DNA of 64,000 bases from Alphaproteobacteria bacterium. Lineage in GTDB: Bacteria; Pseudomonadota; Alphaproteobacteria; GCA-016699305. The DNA is taken from positions 1,550,001 to 1,614,000 of the forward strand of contig CP064970.1 of assembly GCA_016699305.1 (NCBI GenBank), in the 5' to 3' direction. Under the pieces are notes generated by a model, which ran no database searches, was not told the origin of the DNA, and saw only the letters and a program-made list of their open reading frames with translations. Each line of letters begins with the position of its first letter. Position 1 is the stretch's first letter. Made by a program: the position numbers and the translations under genes. Below are positions 7,951 to 16,755 of this stretch, one piece after another.

Positions 7951-9830
7951 TGTCACGCTTCCCAATCAGACGCTTGCGGCCGTTGTTGATGCTGATGCTC
8001 TGGCTGTCTGCCGTTGTGCTTCCGCCTGCCAGCATTGCTCTGACCCCTCGACCTGCCCAGGCAGGCCCGACTTGCGCGGCGTGCTGCGCCTGTCACTTGG
8101 GTTGCTGTTTCTTTGATCCGGTCGCTGCGGGTGTCGCCACGGCGATCTCCGGGGTAATGGCGGCGTTTTGGGCGTGGCTCTATGAGGTTTTCTTTCCTGC
8201 CATGAAGGCCATGTTCTCCGGATGGATGGAGTCCCACCGTATTGCGATGACGGGGGACAGCTCGATTCGGGATGGATACAACGTCCATCAGTATGAATTG
8301 GCTCGACAAGAGGAGGCATCGCGCTTGGCGGTGGCTTTCGCGCCGACATTGCATTCCCAAGACTGCGTGACCAAGACCTTGCGCCGCGCCGAGGCTTCCA
8401 CGGATGCATGTGGTCGCGCCACGGTGGCGGGGGTTACCAATGCCGCCATATCTTATCTGACCGGCGCTCCCGGATCGCCCACTTACTACGGCGCGATCGA
8501 GGCCTTGCGCCAACGCTATAATGCTTTTGCCGGTCGTGGCTTGCTTGAACTTCACCGTAACTATCCCGGCGCTCCAGGCGGTCCTGCGCAAGCCGGAGAC
8601 ATGGATCCGTACACCGCCTTATTCAAGCCCTTACAATTCCAGACCCGATTGGAACAGGAAGCGGCATCGGGGGCGATGCTGAATCTGTTGTTTACACCGC
8701 TCTTCGAGATGCCTCGCGGCGGTTTGGCTCTGACAGCCCAGGGGGGGCAGGACTTTTTATACAAAAGGACAATAGCGGCACGCACGCTGATGATGGGCCA
8801 AGGGATCATCGATACCTATGTCAGCCGCCTATCGCCGCAGACGGCGGATTGTCAGACGCCGCTGCAGCAAAAAGGCAAAGAAATCTTGAAGCAATCCGGT
8901 CGTATGCCCAACCCGCCTGAACATCTCAGTAACCGCGCCATCGAGACGGCCTTGCGCGAATCCCGCATGATGGACCCTTTCTGGTACGCCAATATGATAA
9001 TGGATACGCCCGAGCAGGCCTGGCGTGAGACAATGCGTACCCGGATCGAGCGAATCGTGCAATTGGCCCAGATTAATCGGCGTCTGGAAACGGATGTGAT
9101 CGGCGTGGGGCAAGATCTGGTGCTCAAGGCTGTCGCAACGCAATCTGAGGCACCCATAGCGGCCACGGTTCCCGATAGTGGCAAGCCTCTAGGTAATAAG
9201 GATTTAGCGGCGATGTGCTCGGGCGGATTGCCCAATGCCAATGCCAATGCCATGTCCCGATGCGAGGACCTATTGACCCAGGCCCTGCTTAACGGCCTGA
9301 ATATTCAGGATACGTTGAATATGATGTCGGCTTTGGCGACGGCGGATCCCAATTGGTGGACCTATAACGTCAATATTGGCACTTATCATCTGACGCCCGA
9401 GGATTTGGCGGCGCATCCTGGAGCAGATCCGATACAGGCGACCTATACCATCACGAGGCCGGATGGCATGCGTATAGAAATTCCCTCTTGGTATGGTCCT
9501 GGCTTTATCGGCAAGACCATGGCGGGCGGATTGATCTTCCAAGATCGCCAGATGACAGGTGCCGATGGTAACCTCTATTGGCCGGTGGCATCGAATACGT
9601 ATCCCTTAGGTACGCTGCTTATTGTATGTGCGACCAGTTGTACGATGGCCGTTGTCGCTGATACCGGCGGATTTGGTAAATATGGCCGTACAATCGATAT
9701 GAGTGAGACCGGCCTATCATCCATTGGCGGTACGACGGACAACAAAGGAGCGAAAGAACCTGTGACCTCCAAACCGATCGGGTGCGACAGTGATACATTC
9801 GTGCCGAACCACCACAAAGGTCACTGTTAG
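7950..9830 (+). CDS. Exported paralogue family protein 2 with C-terminal RlpA-like domain
   Basis: A 626-residue protein. It has a signal peptide ending near PAQA, a Cys cluster CAACCACHLGCC (42-53), a hydrophobic helix, and the family signature MTGDSSIRDGYNVHQYE (100-116) with AFAPTLHSQDC. Helical middle part as in its paralogues, including a KEILKQSGR segment. From about residue 505 there is an RlpA-like double-psi beta-barrel: PSWYGPGFIGKTMAGG, then NTYPLGTLLIV and VADTGGFGKYGRTIDMS. In known RlpA proteins this fold binds or cleaves denuded glycan strands at the septum. Here activity is inferred from the conserved Asp and Tyr/Gly pattern only. It overlaps the previous gene by one base. Confidence 0.8.
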   Translation: MSRFPIRRLRPLLMLMLWLSAVVLPPASIALTPRPAQAGPTCAACCACHLGCCFFDPVAAGVATAISGVMAAFWAWLYEVFFPAMKAMFSGWMESHRIAMTGDSSIRDGYNVHQYELARQEEASRLAVAFAPTLHSQDCVTKTLRRAEASTDACGRATVAGVTNAAISYLTGAPGSPTYYGAIEALRQRYNAFAGRGLLELHRNYPGAPGGPAQAGDMDPYTALFKPLQFQTRLEQEAASGAMLNLLFTPLFEMPRGGLALTAQGGQDFLYKRTIAARTLMMGQGIIDTYVSRLSPQTADCQTPLQQKGKEILKQSGRMPNPPEHLSNRAIETALRESRMMDPFWYANMIMDTPEQAWRETMRTRIERIVQLAQINRRLETDVIGVGQDLVLKAVATQSEAPIAATVPDSGKPLGNKDLAAMCSGGLPNANANAMSRCEDLLTQALLNGLNIQDTLNMMSALATADPNWWTYNVNIGTYHLTPEDLAAHPGADPIQATYTITRPDGMRIEIPSWYGPGFIGKTMAGGLIFQDRQMTGADGNLYWPVASNTYPLGTLLIVCATSCTMAVVADTGGFGKYGRTIDMSETGLSSIGGTTDNKGAKEPVTSKPIGCDSDTFVPNHHKGHC

Positions 9831-9853
9831 TGAGCCAGAAAGGAAGATGGGCG

Positions 9854-11092
9854 ATGTGCACGGACCATGACAAGAAACGCTCGGGCAGGGGTGGCTTTGG
9901 CCTGATGCAGCGTCTGCGCCGTGGCGTGGCTTGCGTTATGCTGGCGGCTTGTTTGAACGTCACGGCACCAGCCCCTCCCGCACAGGCGGTCTTGGTGGGC
10001 ATTGACCCGGTATTGGTGGGAATTTGGACCAGCATTCTGACCTCGGCCACGGGCATGTTCACGTTCTTTTCATCGATCTTTTTGCCTTTTCTGCAACGGG
10101 CCATGGCAGGGGTTATGGAATCCGTGCGATTGCGCATGACGGCGGATTCGTCGATGTATGACGGGTTGAATGTGTATAATTATCAGATGGCGCGCAGCCG
10201 GACATCGGCAAGTTTAGCGCTAATGACAGCACCTCCCATGACGGACTCGCATTGCCGCGTCGCCACCTATTTTTACCGTCAAATTACCGCCCAGAACTAC
10301 TCGGATCGTGTCTATACCGGAACTATGAACGCCATGGTGAAATGCTGGGCGGGCGACCCGCAATGCGATTCTTTTAACGGAGCCATGGCGCAGTTGACAG
10401 CTTCCCTCAACGATGTGGGGGCGGTCACGGATTTTAGCTCGGGCATCTACAAAAACCCGCCTTTGGCCAGTTATGTGAATGCGGACCTTAATCCTGGCCA
10501 CCTGCTGCATCCTGAACAGCCCACTATTTATACTCCTGGAAAAGAGCCGGTAACCCCCACGCATGACAAATTGCGCACGGCTTGCTATGAAACACCCGAT
10601 GAGGAAATGAAGGCCATTTATTACCTATTCACAGCTTGTTTTTCGCCGGGGACAATTAAGAATACCGTGCGAGGGCAGTTGGTCGCCACGGCTGAGGGAC
10701 TTGAATCCCATATCGCCTATGAACGACCCGCTATCGCGGCCATGAGCCTGGGTTGCGCGCCGTTGGTCAAGGCCTTCGCTGAACGGCGTAAGATCACCGG
10801 CACCGGCACAGCCACCAACCCGACACAGTGCGTGGCCGAGCTGCGGCGGCGTCACGAATATTTGCAATATTCTTCGGACCAATCTTGGCTGGGCCATCTG
10901 GACACCATGAACGAGGCTCAGTTGATTAAATTTTCAACATTGCTAGAGGCTGATTTGCTATATCAGCAAAAGCGTTTCAAAGATTTGGTGGAAATGCTGA
11001 GCATGATCAACGGGTCATCGGGTATTTTGGAGATGAACCGTACTCTGCGCCCACCGCCGCGTGGTCTGACCCCGACACTGAAGAAGACCTAA
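9854..11092 (+). CDS. Exported paralogue family protein 3 (no added domain)
   Basis: Unrecognised 412-residue protein. A signal peptide with basic n-region (RLRRGVACVML) ends near PPAQA. The mature part starts VLVGIDPVLVG, then a hydrophobic stretch (55-82) and the family signature MTADSSMYDGLNVYNYQ (95-111) with MTAPPMTDSHC. There is no N-terminal Cys cluster. The C-terminus has RTLRPPPRGLTPT, echoed as DLRPAPRGETP in the next gene, which marks the end of the shared module. The ATG at this start has AGGAAG eight bases upstream; a GTG eight codons earlier overlaps the previous stop and is the alternative. Confidence 0.75.
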   Translation: MCTDHDKKRSGRGGFGLMQRLRRGVACVMLAACLNVTAPAPPAQAVLVGIDPVLVGIWTSILTSATGMFTFFSSIFLPFLQRAMAGVMESVRLRMTADSSMYDGLNVYNYQMARSRTSASLALMTAPPMTDSHCRVATYFYRQITAQNYSDRVYTGTMNAMVKCWAGDPQCDSFNGAMAQLTASLNDVGAVTDFSSGIYKNPPLASYVNADLNPGHLLHPEQPTIYTPGKEPVTPTHDKLRTACYETPDEEMKAIYYLFTACFSPGTIKNTVRGQLVATAEGLESHIAYERPAIAAMSLGCAPLVKAFAERRKITGTGTATNPTQCVAELRRRHEYLQYSSDQSWLGHLDTMNEAQLIKFSTLLEADLLYQQKRFKDLVEMLSMINGSSGILEMNRTLRPPPRGLTPTLKKT

Positions 11093-11104
11093 GGACGATC
11101 GGGC

Positions 11105-13144
11105 ATGACGGGCACACCCTCCCTTTGCAATACGTTCAAACGCCGCGCGGGCCGTATGACGCTGGCGGTGCTGTTGGGAGTAGGGGTAGTAGGCGCATCA
11201 CCAAGCCCCGCGCGGGCCAACGTCGTGTTCATTTTCGATCCATGGCTGACGGGATTAGAGTCCTCCACAGCAGGCTTTATCAACAGCATTGCTGGCTTGT
11301 TCGAGATGCTGGAGTCAGGCATACCTGCCGGACCTATCCCGATTTTGTTCCAGCGGGGGTTTGCCGGCATTATGGAATCCGACCGCATCCATATGACGGC
11401 CCTCTCCAGTATGGCTGACGCCATTAATGTGGACCGCTATCAGCGTGCGCGTGAGACCACGGCAAAAGACGTCACTTTGCAATTAACGCCACCGCTGACC
11501 GATGCGTCTTGCGTCATGTCCAGCATGGCGCGCACCCGGCTGGAGGCGGACGCCAATGCCAACGCGTTGGGCGCGGGTGCGGGGCAGGTTCTGACCCGCT
11601 ATCGCAGCGGCGATCCCAAGATTCGCAGCGGCAGCAGTTTGCTTGCCGCCATGGTCTCGCGTTTTGCCAGTTTTGGCGTGCAAGGCTATGTGCAATCCAA
11701 TCTTGCGGGCTCAAAAAATGATTCCAGAAAAGCCTATATGGATATGGATGTGGTGACATCGGTGCTATCCAAGCCGGTCTTGGATACCCTGGATAAGCAA
11801 ACGGCGGCATCGGCGGCGATGATCAATCTGACCGTAGGTGAGCCAATCGATAATGTCCGCGGCGGTTTATTTTTGCGCGACGCGGCTATTCAATATGGAC
11901 TGGCCGAGCGCACGAAGATCGCAACATTGGGTGCCGAGTCCGAGCCGATCATTTCGGCGGTAAAGACACGTATGCCGATCCTTGCGGATAGCCCCTATGC
12001 CGAGCGTGGCAAGGATATTCTGCGCTCCGCCGGTTGGGCCGAAGATCAGATTCCTCAGCGCATGAGTCAGGCTATGATTGAGGACATCATTTTCAAGATC
12101 ATGCCCGGCACGCCGCAATGGGGCCAAAAAGTAAGCACCTTCCTGCCCAATCAAAGCTTACGCTATAACGCGCAGATGCGGGGGCATGGATTGGGTCTTT
12201 TGTACGACACGAATGAAAAGCTTCAGGAAATGGCGCTGGCCGAATCCGGCAGTCTGGCAACGCGCATCTCCGAGGATCTGCGTCCAGCCCCGCGCGGGGA
12301 GACACCATTGGGGGGCGAGCCGATCGAGTGGAAGGAACGGCGTTCGTTGCTCAACATCATCGCCGAGGGCGTGGATGAAGAACAGGCCAAGTATTATTTG
12401 GGTCTGCTGCTCTTTGATGATGCGCTTATGAATTTGTGGTTAAATGGATATGAATACGGCTGGAACCCTCAAGGCTCCGTTTGCCGCAACAAGGACGGCT
12501 CGGTAACAACGACCGTAACCAATAACGGCCAATCCGTTACCGTTACGCAGCATCCCGATGGCACGGTTACGGATGCGTCGGGCAAGCGTATTGACGGCCC
12601 ATTCCTGCTGTCGCCGGTCAACGGGGCCATGGTTTCCAGTCCTTGGGGGGCATGTCGTACGTCGAATGCGGGAGCATGCGGACGCACACATAAGGGCGAG
12701 GACTTTCCCGCCCCGGCAGGCACGCCTGTGCTCGCCGTGGGAGATGGCCGTGTCACCCGCGTCACCAACACGGACAGTTATGTCTGCAATTCAAACAACA
12801 CCAGTACGGCGCTCGGTTGCGCCGTTTGGGTGGAACACACCTTGCCCAATGGTCAAAGGGTTGAGACTGTCTATGGCCATGTACAATGTGGCAGTGCTGG
12901 AAGTGGCGTCGGGGTAGGGGGGACTGTTACCCGTGGTCAACAAATCGGCCAAGTTGGTCATACGGGAAATGCAAGGTGCGGCGCGGCATTTGATCATGTG
13001 CATTTTGCCGTCTGGCAAAATGGCGCGCCGGTGCCGCCCACGAGTACGCTCAGCGGCTATAACAGCCAATTCGCGGGCCAGGGGACGCCGGTGCCGCCTG
13101 CCTCGCCCGACAATATCCCCATGTGCGCGGGGCAGGCCCCATAG
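11105..13144 (+). CDS. Exported paralogue family protein 4 with C-terminal M23 peptidase domain
   Basis: A 679-residue protein, last of the operon. Signal peptide ends near SPARA. Then VFIFDPWLTG, a hydrophobic stretch, and the family signature MTALSSMADAINVDRYQ (97-113) with QLTPPLTDASC. The shared helical module runs to about residue 400. After a linker with a YEYGWNPQGS and repeated Thr/Val motifs comes an M23 (LytM) domain, about 500-660. The zinc ligands are present: H529 and D533 in HKGED, and H631-x-H633 in DHVHF, plus YGHVQ. It should therefore be an active peptidoglycan endopeptidase. Extra Cys residues within the domain suggest disulfides, fitting the periplasm. Confidence 0.82.
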   Translation: MTGTPSLCNTFKRRAGRMTLAVLLGVGVVGASPSPARANVVFIFDPWLTGLESSTAGFINSIAGLFEMLESGIPAGPIPILFQRGFAGIMESDRIHMTALSSMADAINVDRYQRARETTAKDVTLQLTPPLTDASCVMSSMARTRLEADANANALGAGAGQVLTRYRSGDPKIRSGSSLLAAMVSRFASFGVQGYVQSNLAGSKNDSRKAYMDMDVVTSVLSKPVLDTLDKQTAASAAMINLTVGEPIDNVRGGLFLRDAAIQYGLAERTKIATLGAESEPIISAVKTRMPILADSPYAERGKDILRSAGWAEDQIPQRMSQAMIEDIIFKIMPGTPQWGQKVSTFLPNQSLRYNAQMRGHGLGLLYDTNEKLQEMALAESGSLATRISEDLRPAPRGETPLGGEPIEWKERRSLLNIIAEGVDEEQAKYYLGLLLFDDALMNLWLNGYEYGWNPQGSVCRNKDGSVTTTVTNNGQSVTVTQHPDGTVTDASGKRIDGPFLLSPVNGAMVSSPWGACRTSNAGACGRTHKGEDFPAPAGTPVLAVGDGRVTRVTNTDSYVCNSNNTSTALGCAVWVEHTLPNGQRVETVYGHVQCGSAGSGVGVGGTVTRGQQIGQVGHTGNARCGAAFDHVHFAVWQNGAPVPPTSTLSGYNSQFAGQGTPVPPASPDNIPMCAGQAP

Positions 13145-13342
13145 AGGTATAGGTCTGCAAATCTGTTCCCTGATGACAATTTAGGGTTAACTTTCTTGTC
13201 ATATGGTGGGGTGGCCGTGTCGGCTTTGCCACGGTGGCGCATTTATCTGCGTGATCCTAAGAGGAGGCGTGGCGTGGCCAGTGGGAAGGCTTTATAGTGC
13301 GCCCCTAGGTTTCCTATCCCCTCGGTGCAAGGAGAGTTTGCC

Positions 13343-13897
13343 ATGCGTTCTTGGTCCCTTTTGTCCGTGTTGGGCGCGACGTTCCTCGCTCTTTCTGTCG
13401 GCTCGGCCCATGCGGCCCCCACCAAGGCGCAACCGGATCTGATCGCGGTCGGCGGCGGCTATTTCGACATGTTCGAAAACATCCATCGTAAGGAAGCGGC
13501 TGATTTTCGTCTGGAATACCGTTTCGGCAAGTCGCTGCTGGCCAATTGGACAGAGCCTTATTTCGCCATCCGCCCCTTCATCGGGGGTGAAGGCATGCAT
13601 ACCGGTTCGGTCTATGGTGTGGCGGGCATCATCTTTGACGTTCCCTTGGGAGAGCGCATCGTGTTTTCGCCCAGCTTCGCGCCTGGTCTTTATTACACGG
13701 GACGCGGCAAGCGGATCGGCTCGTTCATCGAATTCCGTTCTCAGGCCGAGGTCGGATATCGGTTTGAAAACGAATCTCGCCTGACCGTAGCACTCAGCCA
13801 TATCTCGAATGGCGGCCTGTCTCCTGCGAATCATGGGGCTGAGATTCTCTCCGTTTACTACCAGGTTCCCGTGTCGATCTTAGGGTTAACGCCCTGA
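13343..13897 (+). CDS. PagL-like lipid A 3-O-deacylase (acyloxyacyl hydrolase family)
   Basis: A 184-residue outer membrane beta-barrel protein with a signal peptide (LSVGSAHAA). The C-terminus holds the PagL active-site region SHISNGG then NHGAEILSVYYQVP: the catalytic His-Ser pair and the following Asn/Glu pattern match PF09411 proteins. PagL removes the 3-O acyl chain of lipid A at the cell surface. Length is normal. The chosen ATG follows AAGGAGAG; an upstream in-frame start would only lengthen the n-region. It stands alone, about 200 bases after the paralogue operon. Confidence 0.82.
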   Translation: MRSWSLLSVLGATFLALSVGSAHAAPTKAQPDLIAVGGGYFDMFENIHRKEAADFRLEYRFGKSLLANWTEPYFAIRPFIGGEGMHTGSVYGVAGIIFDVPLGERIVFSPSFAPGLYYTGRGKRIGSFIEFRSQAEVGYRFENESRLTVALSHISNGGLSPANHGAEILSVYYQVPVSILGLTP

Positions 13898-13908
13898 AAT
13901 CAATGGGG

Positions 13909-13917
13909 TTATCCACA
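13909..13917 (+). promoter_or_regulatory. Consensus DnaA-box sequence
   Basis: TTATCCACA matches the consensus DnaA box exactly. It is in the 193-base gap before an M23 peptidase gene. A weaker TTGTTCACA lies about 110 bases further on. Two sites do not make an origin; a regulatory or chance role is equally possible. Confidence 0.4.
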
Positions 13918-14090
13918 ACTGGATCGATCCTTAATCTGTTGATAACGCTTATTTTCTGACGAAAGTAAGTCTTTGTTAACCATTTGGGCGAACCCTGGGC
14001 TTGACGATAGGAAAGCATGCGGTCATTGTTCACACCATGCTCGCGGTTCGGTTTTCCGATCGTAAGTGCCACTAAGGAAGAGGCGTAACG

Positions 14091-15533
14091 TTGAGTACGG
14101 CGTATGACGGGTCGGGCGAAGTGCTGGTCGCTTCTTTACCATCCCGTACGGCACGTGTTCGAGCGATCCTGACAGTTTGCATGACCGTGGCTACGGTCGG
14201 TGTCTCCGCTCAGGCTTTGCTGAATTCGACTTTATCATCTGTGGGGACATCCCCGGCACCGGCAGCGCGGCTCTTGTTCCGTCCTGTCACGCCGCTCATT
14301 CCCGATGCCACCACCCGTTCCAGCGCGTCGCGCGACCGGGCTTCCTTGCGCGATCCGTTGCGTGAGAGCATGGTTCTGGCCTCCAGCGATTCTTTGTCTA
14401 AGACCTTGTCCCGCGTCGATGGCGTGATGGATGAGGATGTGCGCGGCGTCATGACCGCCTTACGCGGCGTGCTCAACGCCCGCCGTCTGCAAGCGGGGCA
14501 AGAGGTTATCGCCCATTTCGAGGCCGTCGGGGCCTCGCGTCGCCTGACCGGCGTGCAATTGGCGCTTGAGCAGGACAATGCCATGCGCTTGGTCACCATC
14601 ACACGGAGTGACAAAGGTAAATTCGACGCTCAAAAGGTGGATCGTCCCTATGACCAGCGCCGTTTCGCGGCGGATGCGGTCATCGGCACCACCTTGTTTG
14701 ATGCGGGCCGCGCCGCCGGGGTTCCCGACAGCGTCATGGCCACCTTCATTCGCGTCTATTCGCATGAGGTGGACTTCCAGCGCGATATTCGCCCAGGCGA
14801 CCGCTTTGAGATCATGTATGACCAGCCGGTGACCCCGGATGGCCGTAAGGTCGGCTCGCCCGATATCGCCTATGCGTCTTTGACTTTGGGTGACAAAGTC
14901 CTGCCGATCTACCGCATGACCTTGGCCGATGGGCGTCGCGATTATTTCTCGCCCGATGGCCGCAGCTTCCGCCGTACCCTGATGCGTACGCCGGTCGATG
15001 GCGGGTATATCACTTCGACTTTCGGCATGCGCAACCACCCGATCCTTGGGTTTAGCCGCATGCATAAGGGCGTGGATTTTGGCGCGCCCGTGGGTTCGCC
15101 CATCTATGCCGCCGGTCACGGCGTGATTGAGGAAATCGGTCCCAAAGGCGCGTATGGCCGCTATGTCCGTCTTCGTCATGGCGAAGGCGTACAGACCGCC
15201 TATGCGCATATGAGCCGCTTTGCTCAGGGCCTGAAGGTCGGTGCCAAGGTCGAACAGGGCGAGACCATCGGCTATGTCGGCAGCAGTGGCCGTTCCACCG
15301 GTCCGCATCTGCATTACGAAGTTCTGATGGACGGCGTGCAGATGAATCCCCTTAAGCTCAATATGGCCAGTGGCACCGTGCTGCGTGGCCGTGACCTGGC
15401 CGAATTCAATGAGTTGCGCACCTTGCTGCAGCGTGAATTCGCCCATCTGCGCCACAGTGTCGAGGGTGTGATCCTGGCGCGTGGCGAGACTTTGACCCAA
15501 GAGGCCCGCAATCGCCGTAATCAAGAATTGTGA
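14091..15533 (+). CDS. M23 family envelope peptidase
   Basis: A 480-residue murein DD-endopeptidase-type protein. An N-terminal hydrophobic segment (about 22-45) acts as anchor or signal. Residues 95-300 form the substrate-gating region seen in ShyA/MepM-like proteins (MDEDVRGVMTALRGVLNARR, then FIRVYSHEVDFQRDIRPGD). The C-terminal LytM domain has all zinc ligands: H325 and D329 in HKGVDFG, and H406-x-H408 in GPHLHYE. Start is a TTG preceded by AAGGAAGAGG at good spacing; no in-frame ATG gives a better start. It probably cuts peptide cross-links during growth. Confidence 0.88.
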   Translation: MSTAYDGSGEVLVASLPSRTARVRAILTVCMTVATVGVSAQALLNSTLSSVGTSPAPAARLLFRPVTPLIPDATTRSSASRDRASLRDPLRESMVLASSDSLSKTLSRVDGVMDEDVRGVMTALRGVLNARRLQAGQEVIAHFEAVGASRRLTGVQLALEQDNAMRLVTITRSDKGKFDAQKVDRPYDQRRFAADAVIGTTLFDAGRAAGVPDSVMATFIRVYSHEVDFQRDIRPGDRFEIMYDQPVTPDGRKVGSPDIAYASLTLGDKVLPIYRMTLADGRRDYFSPDGRSFRRTLMRTPVDGGYITSTFGMRNHPILGFSRMHKGVDFGAPVGSPIYAAGHGVIEEIGPKGAYGRYVRLRHGEGVQTAYAHMSRFAQGLKVGAKVEQGETIGYVGSSGRSTGPHLHYEVLMDGVQMNPLKLNMASGTVLRGRDLAEFNELRTLLQREFAHLRHSVEGVILARGETLTQEARNRRNQEL

Positions 15534-15650
15534 TTGCGGTGATTTTGGTTATTGAAGCCCCAACCGGAAATAGCCACGGCATAATAGGTCAAGCCGCTTG
15601 ATCTGGCGGCTCGGCATGGGTATGGTGGCAACCGTCCTTGATACAACAAG

Positions 15651-15737
15651 GCCCCTGTGGCGGAACTGGTAGACGCGGCAGACTCAAAATCTGTTTCCTG
15701 AAAGGGAGTGGGAGTTCGATTCTCCCCGGGGGCACCA
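15651..15737 (+). tRNA. tRNA-Leu (anticodon CAA)
   Basis: An 87-base cloverleaf with encoded CCA. The acceptor arm GCCCCTG pairs with CGGGGGC (one G-U pair). The anticodon stem GCAGA/TCTGT encloses the loop CTCAAAA, giving anticodon CAA. The long variable arm is typical of class II tRNA-Leu. The T arm GGGAGTTCGATTCTCC is standard. Confidence 0.97.
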
Positions 15738-15823
15738 TTCTTTTTGACAGCCGATTATGGCTCGGCTCATGCCGCGATCCAGGTGAGATCACGGCCTACT
15801 CTCAGTCAAAAAACGCGGAAAAG

Positions 15824-15996
15824 TTAGGGAAGGCGCCGAGTGGCCGTTGGCATGGTACCCTATCCTTCGTGGCCTGCAGGTGCAGGTGGGCGCCATATAC
15901 CAGGACCACGGTCCTGACAGGGACAGCTCCCAGAAGAATGAGCTATCGGCCCCGGGATAGTGAAGCCTGACTTGCTACCCAGCAGGCCTTCCCTAA
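15824..15996 (-). ncRNA. ssrS: 6S RNA
   Basis: A 173-base RNA whose ends, TTAGGGAAGGC and GCCTTCCCTAA, pair perfectly to close a long rod. On the minus strand the inner part has GGGGCCGATAGCTC and TGGGAGCTGTCCC, matching the GCCGAUA and central-bubble flanks of proteobacterial 6S RNA. Position directly downstream of zapA in the same direction is the classic zapA-ssrS order, which also fixes the strand. 6S RNA mimics an open promoter and holds RNA polymerase in stationary phase. The usual downstream gene (5-formyltetrahydrofolate cyclo-ligase) is absent here. Confidence 0.88.
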
Positions 15997-16004
15997 AGGG
16001 TACT

Positions 16005-16328
16005 CTACCTCTCTTCGAGCCGGTCAGCAAGCGATCCCAGCCTTTGCCCCATACGCAACACGGCCTCGGCTAAGACTTCCTGCTCTTGCGCCGCCTGGCG
16101 GCCAGTGACGCTGGCGACGCCTTTCTGTCTCATATCAAACAGTTCGTCGGCCAAAGTCAGGCAGGTTAAGACCAATAGGGTTGATTCAGGCTGCGATCCC
16201 GCGCGGCGGGCCAAATCAGACAGTTTGCTATCCACATGACGCGCCAGAGAGGTCAGACGGTCCTCTTCCCCCGGCGCACAAGCCAGGGAATAGGCCCGGC
16301 CACCGATGCGGACTTCCATTCGGTTCAC
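16005..16328 (-). CDS. zapA: Cell division protein ZapA
   Basis: ZapA bundles FtsZ filaments at the Z ring. This 107-residue protein has the family start VRIGGRAYSLACAPGEE-DRL, then LARHVDSKL and a C-terminal coiled coil. The reading starts at GTG, overlapping the stop of the upstream gene (GTGA); an ATG three codons in (MEVRIGG) is equally plausible. Together with the upstream coiled-coil gene and 6S RNA it forms the usual alphaproteobacterial block. Confidence 0.88.
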   Translation of the reverse strand: MNRMEVRIGGRAYSLACAPGEEDRLTSLARHVDSKLSDLARRAGSQPESTLLVLTCLTLADELFDMRQKGVASVTGRQAAQEQEVLAEAVLRMGQRLGSLADRLEER

Positions 16329-16588
16329 GAGGCTTCCCGATCCTCGTCCAGCGTCTCATCCATCGCGGCACCCTCTTCCAAGGCGGCCTCAAGACGGGCG
16401 ATGGCCTGATCCAGGCGGTGGGCCAGACCCTGCACCAAGCCGGTATGGCGACCGCATTCCTCGGTCATTTGCCGCGTCAGCGCCTGACTGGTCTCGCTTT
16501 GGCGAGTCAGCAGCTTATCAATGGCTGATTCCATATGAGTCAGGGATTCATCCAAGGATTCCAAGGCAGTGATCAATTTGTCATTCAT
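16325..16588 (-). CDS. Small coiled-coil protein upstream of zapA (ZapB-like / DUF4164-like)
   Basis: An 87-residue, wholly helical protein with heptads from residue 5 to 75 and an acidic C-terminus. Proteins of this kind precede zapA in many alphaproteobacteria and are often named ZapB-like. A direct role in division is inferred from position only. Its stop overlaps the zapA start by four bases, so translation is coupled. Confidence 0.7.
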   Translation of the reverse strand: MNDKLITALESLDESLTHMESAIDKLLTRQSETSQALTRQMTEECGRHTGLVQGLAHRLDQAIARLEAALEEGAAMDETLDEDREAS

Positions 16589-16755
16589 GACGCAGGGGAC
16601 CTTTCGGGCAGGATCGAAGAAAAATCAGTGCCCCCAAACTACCGGTCCACCCCCCGCCTCGTCAACCGATACAGCCATGCTTTTGTGGTGCCAGCAGGCG
16701 AGGGAAGAATGCTATAGTCCTCCGGCTATGAACCCTTCACTTCTCCTGAATCATC

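Noticed and set aside
5355..13144. Type IV secretion or conjugation cluster
   Set aside because: The proteins are exported and serial, but no VirB4/VirD4-type ATPase, relaxase or recognisable Tra/Vir/Dot protein is present in the window.
13898..14090. Replication origin near the DnaA box
   Set aside because: Only one perfect and one weak box, no A+T-rich unwinding region, and none of the genes usually near oriC (dnaA, dnaN, hemE, parA) are adjacent.
14460..15524. Long open frame (354 codons) on the minus strand opposite the M23 peptidase gene
   Set aside because: It mirrors the codon structure of the real gene, has no recognisable domain, and the plus strand carries a full M23 domain with all ligands.
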